This document shows, piece after piece, positions 55,882 to 64,000 of a stretch of 64,000 nucleotides of DNA. Each line of letters opens with the position of its first letter. Positions within the stretch are counted from its first letter, which is position 1. A program made the position numbers and the translations under genes. Origin of the DNA: Chloroflexota bacterium (GTDB lineage Bacteria > Chloroflexota > Dehalococcoidia > Lucifugimonadales > UBA3495); assembly GCA_028874075.1 (NCBI GenBank), contig JAPPLU010000051.1, forward strand, positions 62,001 through 126,000, written 5' to 3'. The notes under the pieces are model-generated. The model did not search any database. It saw only the letters and a program-made list of their open reading frames with translations, and was not told the origin of the DNA.

Positions 55882-56760
55882 TTGCTGGATAAATTGAACG
55901 CAGACAAGAACAAATTTCAGGACGGCGACATGGTGCTGCTGCAGGACCGCAAGGCCCGCCGGTACCTGACCACCCTGTCCCAGGGGCAAGTGTTTCACTG
56001 CCACCTGGGGCGACTGGCCCACGACGGACTCATCGGCCACAGCGTGGGAGGCTGGTACCGGACCGATCGGGGACATACCCTGCTGGCGGTACGGCCCACC
56101 CTGGGTGAATTCGTGCGGCAGATGCCCCGCGGCCCGCAAATCATCTATTCAAAGGACCTGGGCAACATCGTAGCTTTTGCCGACATCTTTCCGGGTGCAA
56201 CAGTTGTGGAATCGGGCTTGGGATCGGGAGCGCTGACCGCGGCCTTGCTGCGAGCAGTTGGCGAAAAGGGACGGGTAATCACCTACGAGATCGAAGAGTC
56301 GGTGGTCCCCCGAGCCATGGCCAACATCCAGCGGGTAATCCCACATACGGCCAACCTGACAGTTACCATCGGCGACGTTTACCAGGGCATCGAGGAGAGT
56401 CAGGTGGACCGGGTAGTGCTGGACGTGCCTGAGCCCTGGCAAGCGGTGGCCGGGGTTGCCGACGCCCTCGTCATGGGGGGCATCATGATCAGCTTTTTGC
56501 CCACGATCCTCCAGGTCCACCAACTGGCGGGCGCACTGGAGGAAGACGGCCGGTTCCAAATGATCGAGACTCTGGAAACCCTGCTGCGACCCTGGCACGT
56601 TACGGAACGCAGCGTACGGCCGGCCCACCGCATGGTTGCCCATAGCGGATTCCTGACCACGTCGGTGCGGTGTATGCCCCGGGTAATTGGCACCGTCAAC
56701 AATCCGGCGCCGCCTTCCAATGCGAATGTGGATGTGGAAGCACCGGAAACACGGGATTAA
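55882..56760 (+). CDS. trmI: tRNA (adenine-58-N1) methyltransferase TrmI
   Basis: 292 residues. A small N-terminal barrel (RRYLTTLSQGQVFHCHLG) precedes a Rossmann methyltransferase domain. SAM site VVESGLGSGALTAALLRAVG near 111, acidic ribose binder YEIEES, and LDVPEPW near 176 are as in TrmI. It forms m1A58 in the T loop. TTG start. The HD-domain gene follows within 15 bases. Confidence 0.92.
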   Translation: MLDKLNADKNKFQDGDMVLLQDRKARRYLTTLSQGQVFHCHLGRLAHDGLIGHSVGGWYRTDRGHTLLAVRPTLGEFVRQMPRGPQIIYSKDLGNIVAFADIFPGATVVESGLGSGALTAALLRAVGEKGRVITYEIEESVVPRAMANIQRVIPHTANLTVTIGDVYQGIEESQVDRVVLDVPEPWQAVAGVADALVMGGIMISFLPTILQVHQLAGALEEDGRFQMIETLETLLRPWHVTERSVRPAHRMVAHSGFLTTSVRCMPRVIGTVNNPAPPSNANVDVEAPETRD

Positions 56761-56774
56761 AGGGGAGCGTAGCA

Positions 56775-57344
56775 ATGGATGTAATGGACCGGGACAGCAC
56801 CCTGGAGTTTTTGAGCCAGCACGTGAAGACTGACATGCTGATGAAGCATCTCTTCACCGTGGAAGCAGCCATGCGAGGCTACGCCCGCAAGTACGGTGAG
56901 GACGAAGACCGCTGGGGAATCGCCGGGCTGCTGCACGACTTTGACTGGGAAATCTGCCCCACCCCAGACTCGCACCCCACTTTCGGCGCTGAAATCCTGC
57001 GAGAGCACGGCTACCCCGAGGACATCATCCGGGCAGTGCTTACCCACGGGGAGCACACCGGCATCCCCCGGGAGTCGTTGATGGAACACACCCTGTTCGC
57101 GGTGGACGAACTTTCCGGGTTCATCCGCGCCGTAACGCTGGTGCGCCCAAACAAAAGCCTGGACGACGTGACTCCACGTTCCGTCCACCGCAAGCTGCGC
57201 GACAAGAACTTTGCCAGGGACGTAAACCGGGACGACATTCGCAAGGGGGCGGAGGAATTGGGGGTAGACCTAGACGAACACATCAGCTTCATAGTTGAGA
57301 GCATTAAGCCCATTGCCGAGCGGATTGACCTGACCACTGGCTGA
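56775..57344 (+). CDS. HD-domain phosphohydrolase family protein (HDIG)
   Basis: 189 residues. KHLFTVEAAMRGYARKYGED, GLLHDFDWE (the HD pair) near 46, HPTFGAEIL and HGEHTG are the metal ligands of the HD fold. The family acts on phosphoester bonds, mostly of nucleotides. GGAG precedes the ATG. Likely co-transcribed with trmI. Confidence 0.88.
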   Translation: MDVMDRDSTLEFLSQHVKTDMLMKHLFTVEAAMRGYARKYGEDEDRWGIAGLLHDFDWEICPTPDSHPTFGAEILREHGYPEDIIRAVLTHGEHTGIPRESLMEHTLFAVDELSGFIRAVTLVRPNKSLDDVTPRSVHRKLRDKNFARDVNRDDIRKGAEELGVDLDEHISFIVESIKPIAERIDLTTG

Positions 57345-57415
57345 AGGTGGCGGGAACCTGTCGGTGCTGGCGCAAGACCAGCCAGGCTGTGGAGGTGCGC
57401 CTGGCAGGAAGTTTT

Positions 57416-57970
57416 CTACATGAGCAGGTCGAAGAAGCGCAGCTCCAGGGTTAAGGTCAGCCCCAGAGGAATTACTGCGATGAGACCGGATATTGCGACC
57501 ACCAACATGGCCCGGCCGGTGCTTTCATAGTCCATTCCCTGCCGTACTCCCAGCACTGCCGCGGCCAGGGACCAGAAAACCGCTACCCACACGAAGACCC
57601 AGTCGAAGAAGGGGACGCCGGAAAAAACGGCCAGGAGGCCAGGGGTCAGGGCAAACCCAAGAATGCGGCCCATTTCGGTCCAGCTTGTTTCGGTATGGTG
57701 GGTGCGCAGCAATCCGGCCCCCACCATGAAGACGATGGTTACCCACAAAGCCCAGCGAAGTATCCCGAAGGCCAGGCCGAAGCCCACTTCCAGGATAATT
57801 TCCAGGAAGGTCGCCTGACCCCGAATCTCGCCGACCAGGCCCCCGGCTATGGCGCCCAGCGTTACCAGCAGCACCACCGCTACAGCCTGAACCATAGAGC
57901 TGGGGTCGGCCTCAATCTCCTCGTAGGTGTGGGCATCGAAGAAAGTTGCCCCGAACATTCGTCGCAGCAT
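57416..57970 (-). CDS. Yip1-like membrane protein, copy A
   Basis: 184 residues, about five hydrophobic segments. The start MLRRMFGATFFDAHTYEEIEADPSS and the middle FGLAFGILRWALWVTIVFMVG match the paralogue at 58198 closely. YIP1-like family in bacteria; function unknown. The TYEEIEAD motif is typical of the family. Confidence 0.77.
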   Translation of the reverse strand: MLRRMFGATFFDAHTYEEIEADPSSMVQAVAVVLLVTLGAIAGGLVGEIRGQATFLEIILEVGFGLAFGILRWALWVTIVFMVGAGLLRTHHTETSWTEMGRILGFALTPGLLAVFSGVPFFDWVFVWVAVFWSLAAAVLGVRQGMDYESTGRAMLVVAISGLIAVIPLGLTLTLELRFFDLLM

Positions 57971-58197
57971 TAGCCCACTCTTACCCCGGCAGGAACCGAT
58001 AAAGCTGGCCAGGTACGTAATTTGCGAAGATACGCATCATCAAGGACAGACTGATCATTCGCCGCTTAAGCTACCATCCCTGACCATGACAACCGGTTGA
58101 AAGCCCAAAGCGCCATACAGCGCCGGCAGCCGTGGTTACAGGGGATGAACCTTGGGGCCGCCGGCGCCGTACATGTTGTGACCGCCGGTGTGCTGTC

Positions 58198-58749
58198 CTA
58201 TACCGACGAAAGGAAAGCCCACTGGATGCCCAGAAGAATGAGCCAGGGAATGAAGCCGATGACGCCGGCGATGACCACCACAAGAATTGCGCGGCCCGTG
58301 CCTTCAAAGTCCATGGCCTGTCGAACACCCATGATGGCTGCGGCCAGGGTCCAGAAAAAGGCCACTACCGATATCAGCCAGCCTATTCCCGGCACCCAGG
58401 AAAATATGGCCAGCACCCCGGGGGTGTAGGCGAAGCCCAAAACTCGACCCATTTCCGACCAGCTGATCTGCGTGTTGCTGGTACGCAGCAGGCTGCCGCC
58501 CACCATCAAGATCACGGTCACCCACAGGGCCCAGCGCACGATGCCGAAGGCCAGGCCAAAGCACAACCCCAGGATTATGCCCAGGGCCGACGCCCCACTC
58601 AGTATGTCCGAAACCAAACCACCGATGGCGCCGCAGACAGTAACCAAAATCACGACGCCCAGGGCCTGGCCCAACGCTGATTGGTCGGCCTCAATTTCCT
58701 CGTAGGTTTGGGCGTTGAACAGGGCCGCGCCAAGCATTCGCTGAATCAT
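58198..58749 (-). CDS. Yip1-like membrane protein, copy B
   Basis: 183 residues; paralogue of the gene at 57416 in tandem. MIQRMLGAALFNAQTYEEIEADQSA aligns residue by residue with copy A when ATG 58749 is used, which supports this start over the GTG one codon earlier. Gap between the copies is 227 bases. About five helices. Confidence 0.77.
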   Translation of the reverse strand: MIQRMLGAALFNAQTYEEIEADQSALGQALGVVILVTVCGAIGGLVSDILSGASALGIILGLCFGLAFGIVRWALWVTVILMVGGSLLRTSNTQISWSEMGRVLGFAYTPGVLAIFSWVPGIGWLISVVAFFWTLAAAIMGVRQAMDFEGTGRAILVVVIAGVIGFIPWLILLGIQWAFLSSV

Positions 58750-58961
58750 CACTCCACCTCACCAATTCGAGATTATGGGAAACCACCCCAGGATTATACC
58801 CGCTTATATCTTCGGTTGCGCTTTATGATTTTCAGGAATCCGTGAAGAATTGCCGTAACTTTGCCGCGCCAGTAGGGATCTCCTATTGAAACCCTGACAG
58901 GAACGGTCATGCGGGGAGCAGCTACTACCCAGTCGGAACAAATCCTGGAGCGAAGCCCAGC

Positions 58962-60260
58962 TTAGGTATCCCCAAAGGGGCCGGCCATCAGATCGTCCAG
59001 GACATACTCTTGGACTGCCGACTGGGGCCAACCCTGGGGCAGGAACATATGCCGTGGCGACAGCAGGGGTAGGGATAGTTCTTGTACCAGGTCCCGCACC
59101 TCCGGCCTCTGGGCAAATCCCCAAAGTTCCGGCAGTCCCTGCCTGCCGGAGGGCAGACCCTTCCCCTGTACCAGGACCTTAAAGTCTCCCAGACCATCGG
59201 TACGGGTCAAGGCCAGGAGGCCGGCGCGGTTCGCTGCGGCCTGGTCCACCGGCATGGGTGTAGAGGTAATCCGGCGGCGTAACTGATCGAAGCCCAGGTT
59301 ACGCAGGAACTGGCCCTGAACGGTGTAGCCCAGGGGTTCCATGCCGGCCTTCCGGCCTGCGTTGACCGCCGATGTAAAGTCCACCTGCGCGGTTATGTCC
59401 TGCTGACCTACGTGCCGGAATGGAGAATCGGTCTGGGTGTGACGGTAGTAGGTTACCAGCGTGCCACGGGGCCGCAGTTCTGTAGAGTACAAGTCCCCCG
59501 CTCGCTTGCCGTAGTCTATGGTCAGGACAAACCCCGCCTTCAGGGCGCTGGCAACAGAGGATGCCCACGAGTCCAGGCTCAGGTTGAATTCGGCCGTCTG
59601 CCCCTCGTCCAGCTGAATTCCCAGTTCCTCCAGGCGTACTTCCAGGTTGGGGTTGGAAGGATCTCCCAGCCATTCGACAAGGCGGTCCTCACCGGACACA
59701 TCGTCCGACTCCAGTGCCACGTACACTTCACGCAGGATGCCCTGTTCAACCCTCACCCGGTGCACGGGAAAGGAGTCCAGCAGTTCGTTGGAAATGACGC
59801 AGCCTTGCAGGTCTCGAAAGGGCACTCCATCCGCGACTATCGGCACTGCTTGGGAATGGAACGGCGCCGCCCCCTGATGGCTGCGGTCAAGGCAAAGGTA
59901 TCGAAGTGAGTCTGGAAAACCATTGGGAAGCGATTGGGCGGTCTGGAGGATGTCGCGGCAAAGCTGGCCGTTGCCAGAACCCGGTTCCACCACCCAAAAG
60001 GGGTTGGGCCGGCCAAGCAAGAGCCAGAACTGGTAAAGCTGCACCGACAGCAAAGCGCCAAAGGCGGGGTGGGTAATTGGCGAGGTGTAATAATCGCCGC
60101 CTGGACCAAAGGGGCCCTCTTCAGATCTACGGGCGACCGAGTAATAGCCCCCTTGGGGCCAGTAGAGGGCCACATCCATGAACTCGGCGAAGGGAATGGG
60201 GCCACGTTCAATGATGCGGCGGCGAATTTCCGCTTCGGCGCTGGTCGTCAATTGGCTCAC
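58962..60260 (-). CDS. SAM-dependent methyltransferase, MidA/NDUFAF7 type
   Basis: 432 residues. RGPIPFAEFMDVALYWPQGGYYS at the start, GDYYTSPITHPAFG, SAM loop VEPGSGNGQLCRDIL near 92 and SNELLDSFPVHRV near 155 are the DUF185/NDUFAF7 signature. The eukaryotic member methylates an Arg in respiratory complex I; the bacterial role is less certain. GTG start. Confidence 0.9.
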   Translation of the reverse strand: MSQLTTSAEAEIRRRIIERGPIPFAEFMDVALYWPQGGYYSVARRSEEGPFGPGGDYYTSPITHPAFGALLSVQLYQFWLLLGRPNPFWVVEPGSGNGQLCRDILQTAQSLPNGFPDSLRYLCLDRSHQGAAPFHSQAVPIVADGVPFRDLQGCVISNELLDSFPVHRVRVEQGILREVYVALESDDVSGEDRLVEWLGDPSNPNLEVRLEELGIQLDEGQTAEFNLSLDSWASSVASALKAGFVLTIDYGKRAGDLYSTELRPRGTLVTYYRHTQTDSPFRHVGQQDITAQVDFTSAVNAGRKAGMEPLGYTVQGQFLRNLGFDQLRRRITSTPMPVDQAAANRAGLLALTRTDGLGDFKVLVQGKGLPSGRQGLPELWGFAQRPEVRDLVQELSLPLLSPRHMFLPQGWPQSAVQEYVLDDLMAGPFGDT

Positions 60261-60389
60261 GAGATATGCAAGGTGCCCACGACTGGTTATATGAAACCAC
60301 TTGCGGACACCCGTGTCTATCCATGGGCTGCTGAAGGCAGGGTAGTCCTGCTAAACCAAGGCCGAGGTCGAACATGCATTTGGTATTGA

Positions 60390-60488
60390 CCGTCCTTCCG
60401 GCGCAGACCTGAATCCAGTATGACGTGGAACAGACCCGCGCCGTCAATGACGAAATCCCTGGATACCGGCTTTTGCCGCAATAGCGGG
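60390..60488. repeat. MITE-like repeat with imperfect inverted ends
   Basis: The left end CCGTCCTTCCGGCGCAGACC then TGAATCCAG, and the reverse complement of the right end, CCGCTATTGCGGCAAAAGCC then GGTATCCAG, are similar over about 29 bases. Both resemble the widespread CCGTCATTCCGGCGAAAGCC repeat ends. No coding potential inside. Confidence 0.5.
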
Positions 60489-60525
60489 GCAACCCGTCAA
60501 ATGCAGCTTTCACCTTGGCTTTCTT

Positions 60526-60846
60526 TTAGTCAGGGTAGAGGGGGATTGAGCACCGGAGGCCCTGCAAAATCATGGGGACCCGTGGAATCGCCGCATCGTC
60601 CCGGAGGGCCAATTCTGTAATCCCCGACCCCTCGCCGGGTACAGCGGAACAGTCAAGGTTCAGGGTAGTTCCGCCCTCCGTTTGGGGCAAAGAGGCAACC
60701 GCGTAAAGCACCCGGTATTCGGCGAAGGCCGTACCCGCCAAGGCGAAGACAACCGCCAGGACTGCTATCATCAGCAACCGCAGCAGGCGATCTACCCACG
60801 GGCTATGAGACTTGGAGTGTCGGATTACTTCTCTGATTTCTTGCAT
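60526..60846 (-). CDS. Small membrane-anchored protein of unknown function
   Basis: 106 residues. A charged start (HSKSHSPWVDRLLR) precedes one hydrophobic segment (LLMIAVLAVVFALAGTAF, about 24-43), then a short outside part with one Cys pair. Not recognised. ATG 60846 is chosen; ATG 60870 is an alternative. The promoter at 60884-60912 supports a real gene. Confidence 0.55.
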   Translation of the reverse strand: MQEIREVIRHSKSHSPWVDRLLRLLMIAVLAVVFALAGTAFAEYRVLYAVASLPQTEGGTTLNLDCSAVPGEGSGITELALRDDAAIPRVPMILQGLRCSIPLYPD

Positions 60847-60883
60847 TTTAATCGTACTCAATGGAAACATAATCGCTATGTTT

Positions 60884-60927
60884 ATTATATCTGTTTTTAT
60901 TCCATTTAGCAATACTAAGTATTGCTA
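60884..60927 (-). promoter_or_regulatory. Promoter overlapped by a perfect palindrome
   Basis: On the minus strand, TTGCTA (60912-60907) and TATAAT (60889-60884) are 17 bases apart. The -35 is one edge of a perfect palindrome, TAGCAATACT and AGTATTGCTA with one central base (60907-60927). This geometry is that of a repressor operator over a promoter. Confidence 0.62.
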
Positions 60928-61355
60928 GGAAATTCTTCGATGCCTACGAGCGAAAGCCACGCCAAAACGCATCGGGGAAGGGTTGGGAGAGGCCTATTTC
61001 CAAGCCAAAGCGGCCAGAAACATGGACACTGCGTACACTGGCAAATTACCCAAATTCCATTACAATTGGAACAACTCGACGTCGATTGGGTAGTCAGAGC
61101 CACACCATCGGGTTTGAAATGGACGCCGGAAATACCCTGCCAACATCGGGGGTGCTGCAAGGAGGATAGCGAAATCCCAGTCTGGTCATCGTCTACACCG
61201 TCCAAACCCTCCACGGAGCCGGGAAAGCAACACCCGCGCCGTTTCAGACCAGAACTAACCGAGCAACTTCGGTATAAGGCCCATTCGAGGCCGCGACGAA
61301 CCGAAAATTAGAGATACAATGGTGGAACCCAGCCTGAACGCATATGGAGGTATCC
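60928..61355. other. 430-base gap between divergent genes
   Basis: Open frames on both strands (60922-61311 plus, 60915-61214 minus) lack ribosome sites and family resemblance. Nothing else was seen beyond the palindromic promoter at its left edge. Confidence 0.4.
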
Positions 61356-62171
61356 ATGCCTAACGTTACGGTCGAAGAGAATGTGATTGTAACCAGCGCC
61401 GACGGTTATCAACTCCGAGTGGACGTTTCTCGTCCTGCCGGTACCGGCGACACCCCGGGACTGTTGTTCTTGCCCGGAGGCGGGTGGGTCTTGGCCAACC
61501 ACGAACCCCTGAAGGAACGCTACGGCTTACCCTTGGCGGAACGGGGTTTCGTTTGCGTCACCGCACCGTACCGGGTAATGGAGCAGGCCATCTGGCCGGC
61601 AGCCATCCAGGATGTGAAGGCTATCCTGCGGTGGATGCGCACGAACAGCGCCAGCCTGGGTATCGACCCGGAGCGCATCGCCGTGGCCGGCAAGTCGGCC
61701 GGCGGCCACCTGGCCCTGCTGACCGCGGCCACCAACGGTCGGGTGGAATACGAGGGCCCCGGTATCAACTCGGCCGATCTTAGCCGGGTTTCCGCCGCCG
61801 TGGGCGTGGCCCCGGCATCGGACGTGCGGGATTACTGGCGGAGGGATCCCCTGATTCCCTATACGGCAAGCGATCCGTCGGACTCGGCCCTGACCGCCGC
61901 AAATCCCACGGAACTGGTACATGCCGACTGGCCGCCGGTGCTGCTGCTCCATGGTACCAATGACGACCGGGTACCCCACCGGATGTCCATGCGCTTGTTT
62001 GACCTCCTGGAAGAGGCGGGCGTACCGGCGGATATGCGCCTGTTTGCCGGACAGGACCACATGTTCGACCAGATCCCCGAGTTCAGCCAGGCAATCGTCG
62101 AGTCAGTGGCCATGTTCCTGGAACGCTACGTCGCCGCCCCGGTGGCCGAGGCCGTTGCCGCGGACAACTAG
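61356..62171 (+). CDS. Alpha/beta hydrolase (HSL/BD-FAE-like esterase)
   Basis: 271 residues. GGGW near 35 forms the oxyanion hole, Ser in AGKSAGGH (near 116) is the nucleophile, and GTNDDRVPHRMS and GQDHMFD provide Asp and His. GGAGG five bases before the ATG at 61356. Substrate unknown; short-chain ester likely. Confidence 0.87.
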   Translation: MPNVTVEENVIVTSADGYQLRVDVSRPAGTGDTPGLLFLPGGGWVLANHEPLKERYGLPLAERGFVCVTAPYRVMEQAIWPAAIQDVKAILRWMRTNSASLGIDPERIAVAGKSAGGHLALLTAATNGRVEYEGPGINSADLSRVSAAVGVAPASDVRDYWRRDPLIPYTASDPSDSALTAANPTELVHADWPPVLLLHGTNDDRVPHRMSMRLFDLLEEAGVPADMRLFAGQDHMFDQIPEFSQAIVESVAMFLERYVAAPVAEAVAADN

Positions 62172-62278
62172 GGAATCATGACATGGATGTACAGGACATA
62201 GAGGATTAACCGGAAGCACCGGACCTTTTCCCACATACTCCTATAAGATCCTGCTGGTTCCGTACATCCATACTTATT

Positions 62279-63667
62279 TCAAGAGAACATTCCCCGGTGG
62301 TGGCGGTACCAGTCGCTGCTGAACACTCCCGTGGGGTCGTGCTTTTCCTTAAGGTCCAGGTATTGCCGGAACTGGGGGTATGCCCGCTCCACCTGGTCGC
62401 GGCGGGCCCAGCGGTGGTAGGTAAGGTAGAAGCTGCCGTCGCGTTCCAGGGCACAATCGGTCAGAGAGCGGAATTGTGCTTTACCGCGCTCCAGTCCCTC
62501 CGGCGAATGCTCCACCAGCAGGTTGAAGATGATGCAGACGTAGCTTTCCCGAGCCCAGCGCAGCAGCGTCTCCTCTTCCTTTTCGATCAGCCGCACTGTG
62601 CCATACACCACGTTGGCGCCCGTCTTCAGCACCGTTTCCCTGGCCGCTTCCATGAAGTCCACGATCCGGTCCCGGGGTACGTACAATTCGGTAATCATCA
62701 GCGAGGCAAATGTCCGCCAACCCAGTTGCCGGTACAGGGCGTCGCCGGCCTCGGGCAGGTAGGGGCTGAACTGGAGATCGTCTGACCAGTAAAGCTGTCC
62801 ATCAGTCTGGCGGTAGTGGGCCGCGTACTCGTCGTAGGCCCGCGCCTTGTCGGTGTGGGCCAGGACGTAAAGACGCATCCACTCTTCCTGGGAAAGGCCC
62901 AGCTGCCCCTGAGGAATAGCAGCCTTGCACTCTTCCGGCAGGTACACCGACATTATTCCCTTTGTCATGAAATCGGGCGACGTCTCATCGGTCATGTACT
63001 GGAAGTCGCCGTAAGTTGCGCCGGCTTTTGCCTGGTCCTCAAGACCAGGGATGACCTGGTCCAGGGACAATTCCTGTACTCTCCGTACGTGAAGGCGCCG
63101 CGCCGCCAGCCGCAAGTTAATGAGGTCTACGAAGCCAAACATGCCGTAGCCGCCGATGGCCAGCCGGAACAGGTCGGCGTTCTCGTCCCGGCTGCAAAGG
63201 ACCCGGTTGCCGTCGGCCCGGGTCAGGTAGAAGGACTCAATGTCGTCCACCAAGGGCCGGCGCCCCAGCACCCGCCCGTGAATGTTTGAAGACAGGGCCC
63301 CTCCCAGTGTCAGTTCGTCGGCGCCGGTCTGCTTCTGGATGATAGACAGGGGCTGTACGTCATCCCCCTGATTGCATTGAAGCCACTGCACCAGCGTCGG
63401 CCAGGTGACCCCCGACTGGACCCAGACCGTGCGTTCCTGGGTATTCAGATGTCCGACGCGGTTCAGGGCTGCCGAGCTAAGGGAGACGCCATCGGCGGCG
63501 AACTGCTGGCCTCCCATGGAATGCAGGGCGCCGGCCGGGCAGATGGGAAGGCCCTGGCTGGAAGCTTCGGCTATCACTGCGGAAATCTCGTCGGGGTTGG
63601 ACGGAGTTACGACACGCTGCATTTCGGTGGCATTAAGGCGGGACTGCACGTCGTTAAGCGTGGGCAA
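62279..63667 (-). CDS. FAD-binding oxidoreductase (FAD_binding_4)
   Basis: 462 residues. The PCMH-type FAD domain shows VTPSNPDEISAVIAEA, CPAGALHSMGGQQ near 44, and TLGGALSSNIHGR near 120; a substrate domain ends with DPTGVFSSDWY. Relatives include D-arabinono-lactone oxidase and alditol oxidases. No N-terminal signal. TTG start with AGGAGG seven bases upstream. Confidence 0.86.
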   Translation of the reverse strand: MPTLNDVQSRLNATEMQRVVTPSNPDEISAVIAEASSQGLPICPAGALHSMGGQQFAADGVSLSSAALNRVGHLNTQERTVWVQSGVTWPTLVQWLQCNQGDDVQPLSIIQKQTGADELTLGGALSSNIHGRVLGRRPLVDDIESFYLTRADGNRVLCSRDENADLFRLAIGGYGMFGFVDLINLRLAARRLHVRRVQELSLDQVIPGLEDQAKAGATYGDFQYMTDETSPDFMTKGIMSVYLPEECKAAIPQGQLGLSQEEWMRLYVLAHTDKARAYDEYAAHYRQTDGQLYWSDDLQFSPYLPEAGDALYRQLGWRTFASLMITELYVPRDRIVDFMEAARETVLKTGANVVYGTVRLIEKEEETLLRWARESYVCIIFNLLVEHSPEGLERGKAQFRSLTDCALERDGSFYLTYHRWARRDQVERAYPQFRQYLDLKEKHDPTGVFSSDWYRHHRGMFS

Positions 63668-63824
63668 GGGGCAACCTCCTGGTTAGTGGGGACGGAATGA
63701 GCTGCAATATTTATAAGGCCAAGTTTTACTTAATATTGCTATTTATAGACCACGCCTATAAATATCATACAAGAAGAATAAGAGGAATTCTACCCGAACT
63801 GTTGAAACAGCGAGCAAACGTGTC

Positions 63825-63932
63825 TTAAGGTAAGCTCAGGGGAGGACCCCGATAAACCAAATCCACCGGCTCATCGGGGATATTTTCCCGAAGCGCCTTG
63901 AGGTTGCCCCCGTACGGCAGGGTCTTTGGCAT
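63825..63932 (-). pseudogene. Remnant of a DNA methyltransferase start
   Basis: 35 codons read MPKTLPYGGNLKALRENIPD then EPVDLVYRGPPLS and a stop. I recognise the N-terminus of N6/N4 site-specific DNA methyltransferases, where DPPF is the catalytic motif. Here it reads RGPP and the frame ends at once. No continuation is seen towards 63668. The fragment may extend off the window only on its 5' side, which is non-coding here. Confidence 0.55.
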
Positions 63933-64000
63933 GGGCTAACTGCCCGCATCTACAGCGGCAAATACACCGCTCGACCCTCCATCGCGCTGCGGTACACGGC

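Noticed and set aside
60915..61311. Overlapping frames on both strands in the gap before the esterase gene
   Set aside because: Both lack ribosome sites and family resemblance, and both are rich in Ser, Pro and Cys as in non-coding reads.

Overview
This 64 kb window is G+C-rich bacterial DNA with many TTG and GTG starts, short intergenic gaps and clear Shine-Dalgarno sites. The gene mix points to Chloroflexota, most likely a Dehalococcoidia/SAR202-type environmental lineage. It includes a UPF0182 membrane protein, F420-type enzymes, two isocitrate lyase/PEP mutase homologues, NIPSNAP, VOC and amidohydrolase proteins, and several MFS exporters. That assignment is inferred from gene content. 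No rRNA or other taxonomic marker is present.

Layout: 1-1773 is the end of a copper-type P-type ATPase. 2015-9468 is an arginine run (argJ, argB, UPF0182 protein, argD, argG), followed by a DUF5678/retropepsin-like pair and a class I aminotransferase that ends at a strong terminator. 11464-13617 (minus) holds a class V aminotransferase and an SDR protein whose catalytic residues are all replaced. 14007-15754 is a four-gene membrane cluster (DUF4234, zinc-ribbon DUF4234, zinc-ribbon CD225, DUF2752). A decayed toxin/antitoxin pair follows at 15859-16241. 16328-23116 carries an LLM oxidoreductase, two PEP mutase-type lyases around a TIMP-like exported protein, a Rv2578c-type radical SAM protein, PhoU and a gluconate dehydrogenase subunit 3 homologue. 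23216-30222 has a CocE-type hydrolase, a CBS protein, a TldE/PmbA homologue, an enoyl-CoA hydratase and an MFS transporter.

30773-32334 is an accessory ATPase plus a PIN-like gene broken by one stop codon. 32342-43321 is a catabolic/secondary-metabolism stretch (radical SAM DNA-repair type, MaoC-like dehydratase, VOC proteins, NTF2-like, NIPSNAP, F420-type nitroreductase, two MFS exporters, DUF1697, amidohydrolase) with a brnTA toxin-antitoxin module inside. 43440-45160 is a strikingly A+T-rich three-gene cassette with its own promoter and a RelE-like last gene. It is the best candidate for a horizontally acquired, poorly described system. 45170-53147 (minus) holds a nucleoside hydrolase, aldo/keto reductase, DUF1802, VOC, LysR regulator, haloalkane-dehalogenase-like hydrolase, TatD, YggT and ProC.

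53410-53484 is a tRNA-Gly(CCC) with its own promoter and terminator. 54282-63667 has an orphan FbpC-like ABC ATPase, TrmI-type tRNA methyltransferase, HD protein, two tandem Yip1-like paralogues, a MidA/NDUFAF7-type methyltransferase, a small membrane protein behind a palindromic operator, an HSL-type esterase and an FAD-linked oxidase. A decayed DNA-methyltransferase start lies at the right edge. Small hairpin repeats and one MITE-like repeat lie in the gaps. There is no CRISPR array, rRNA or intact insertion sequence.

Most functional calls rest on recognising conserved motifs by eye. No database search was run.
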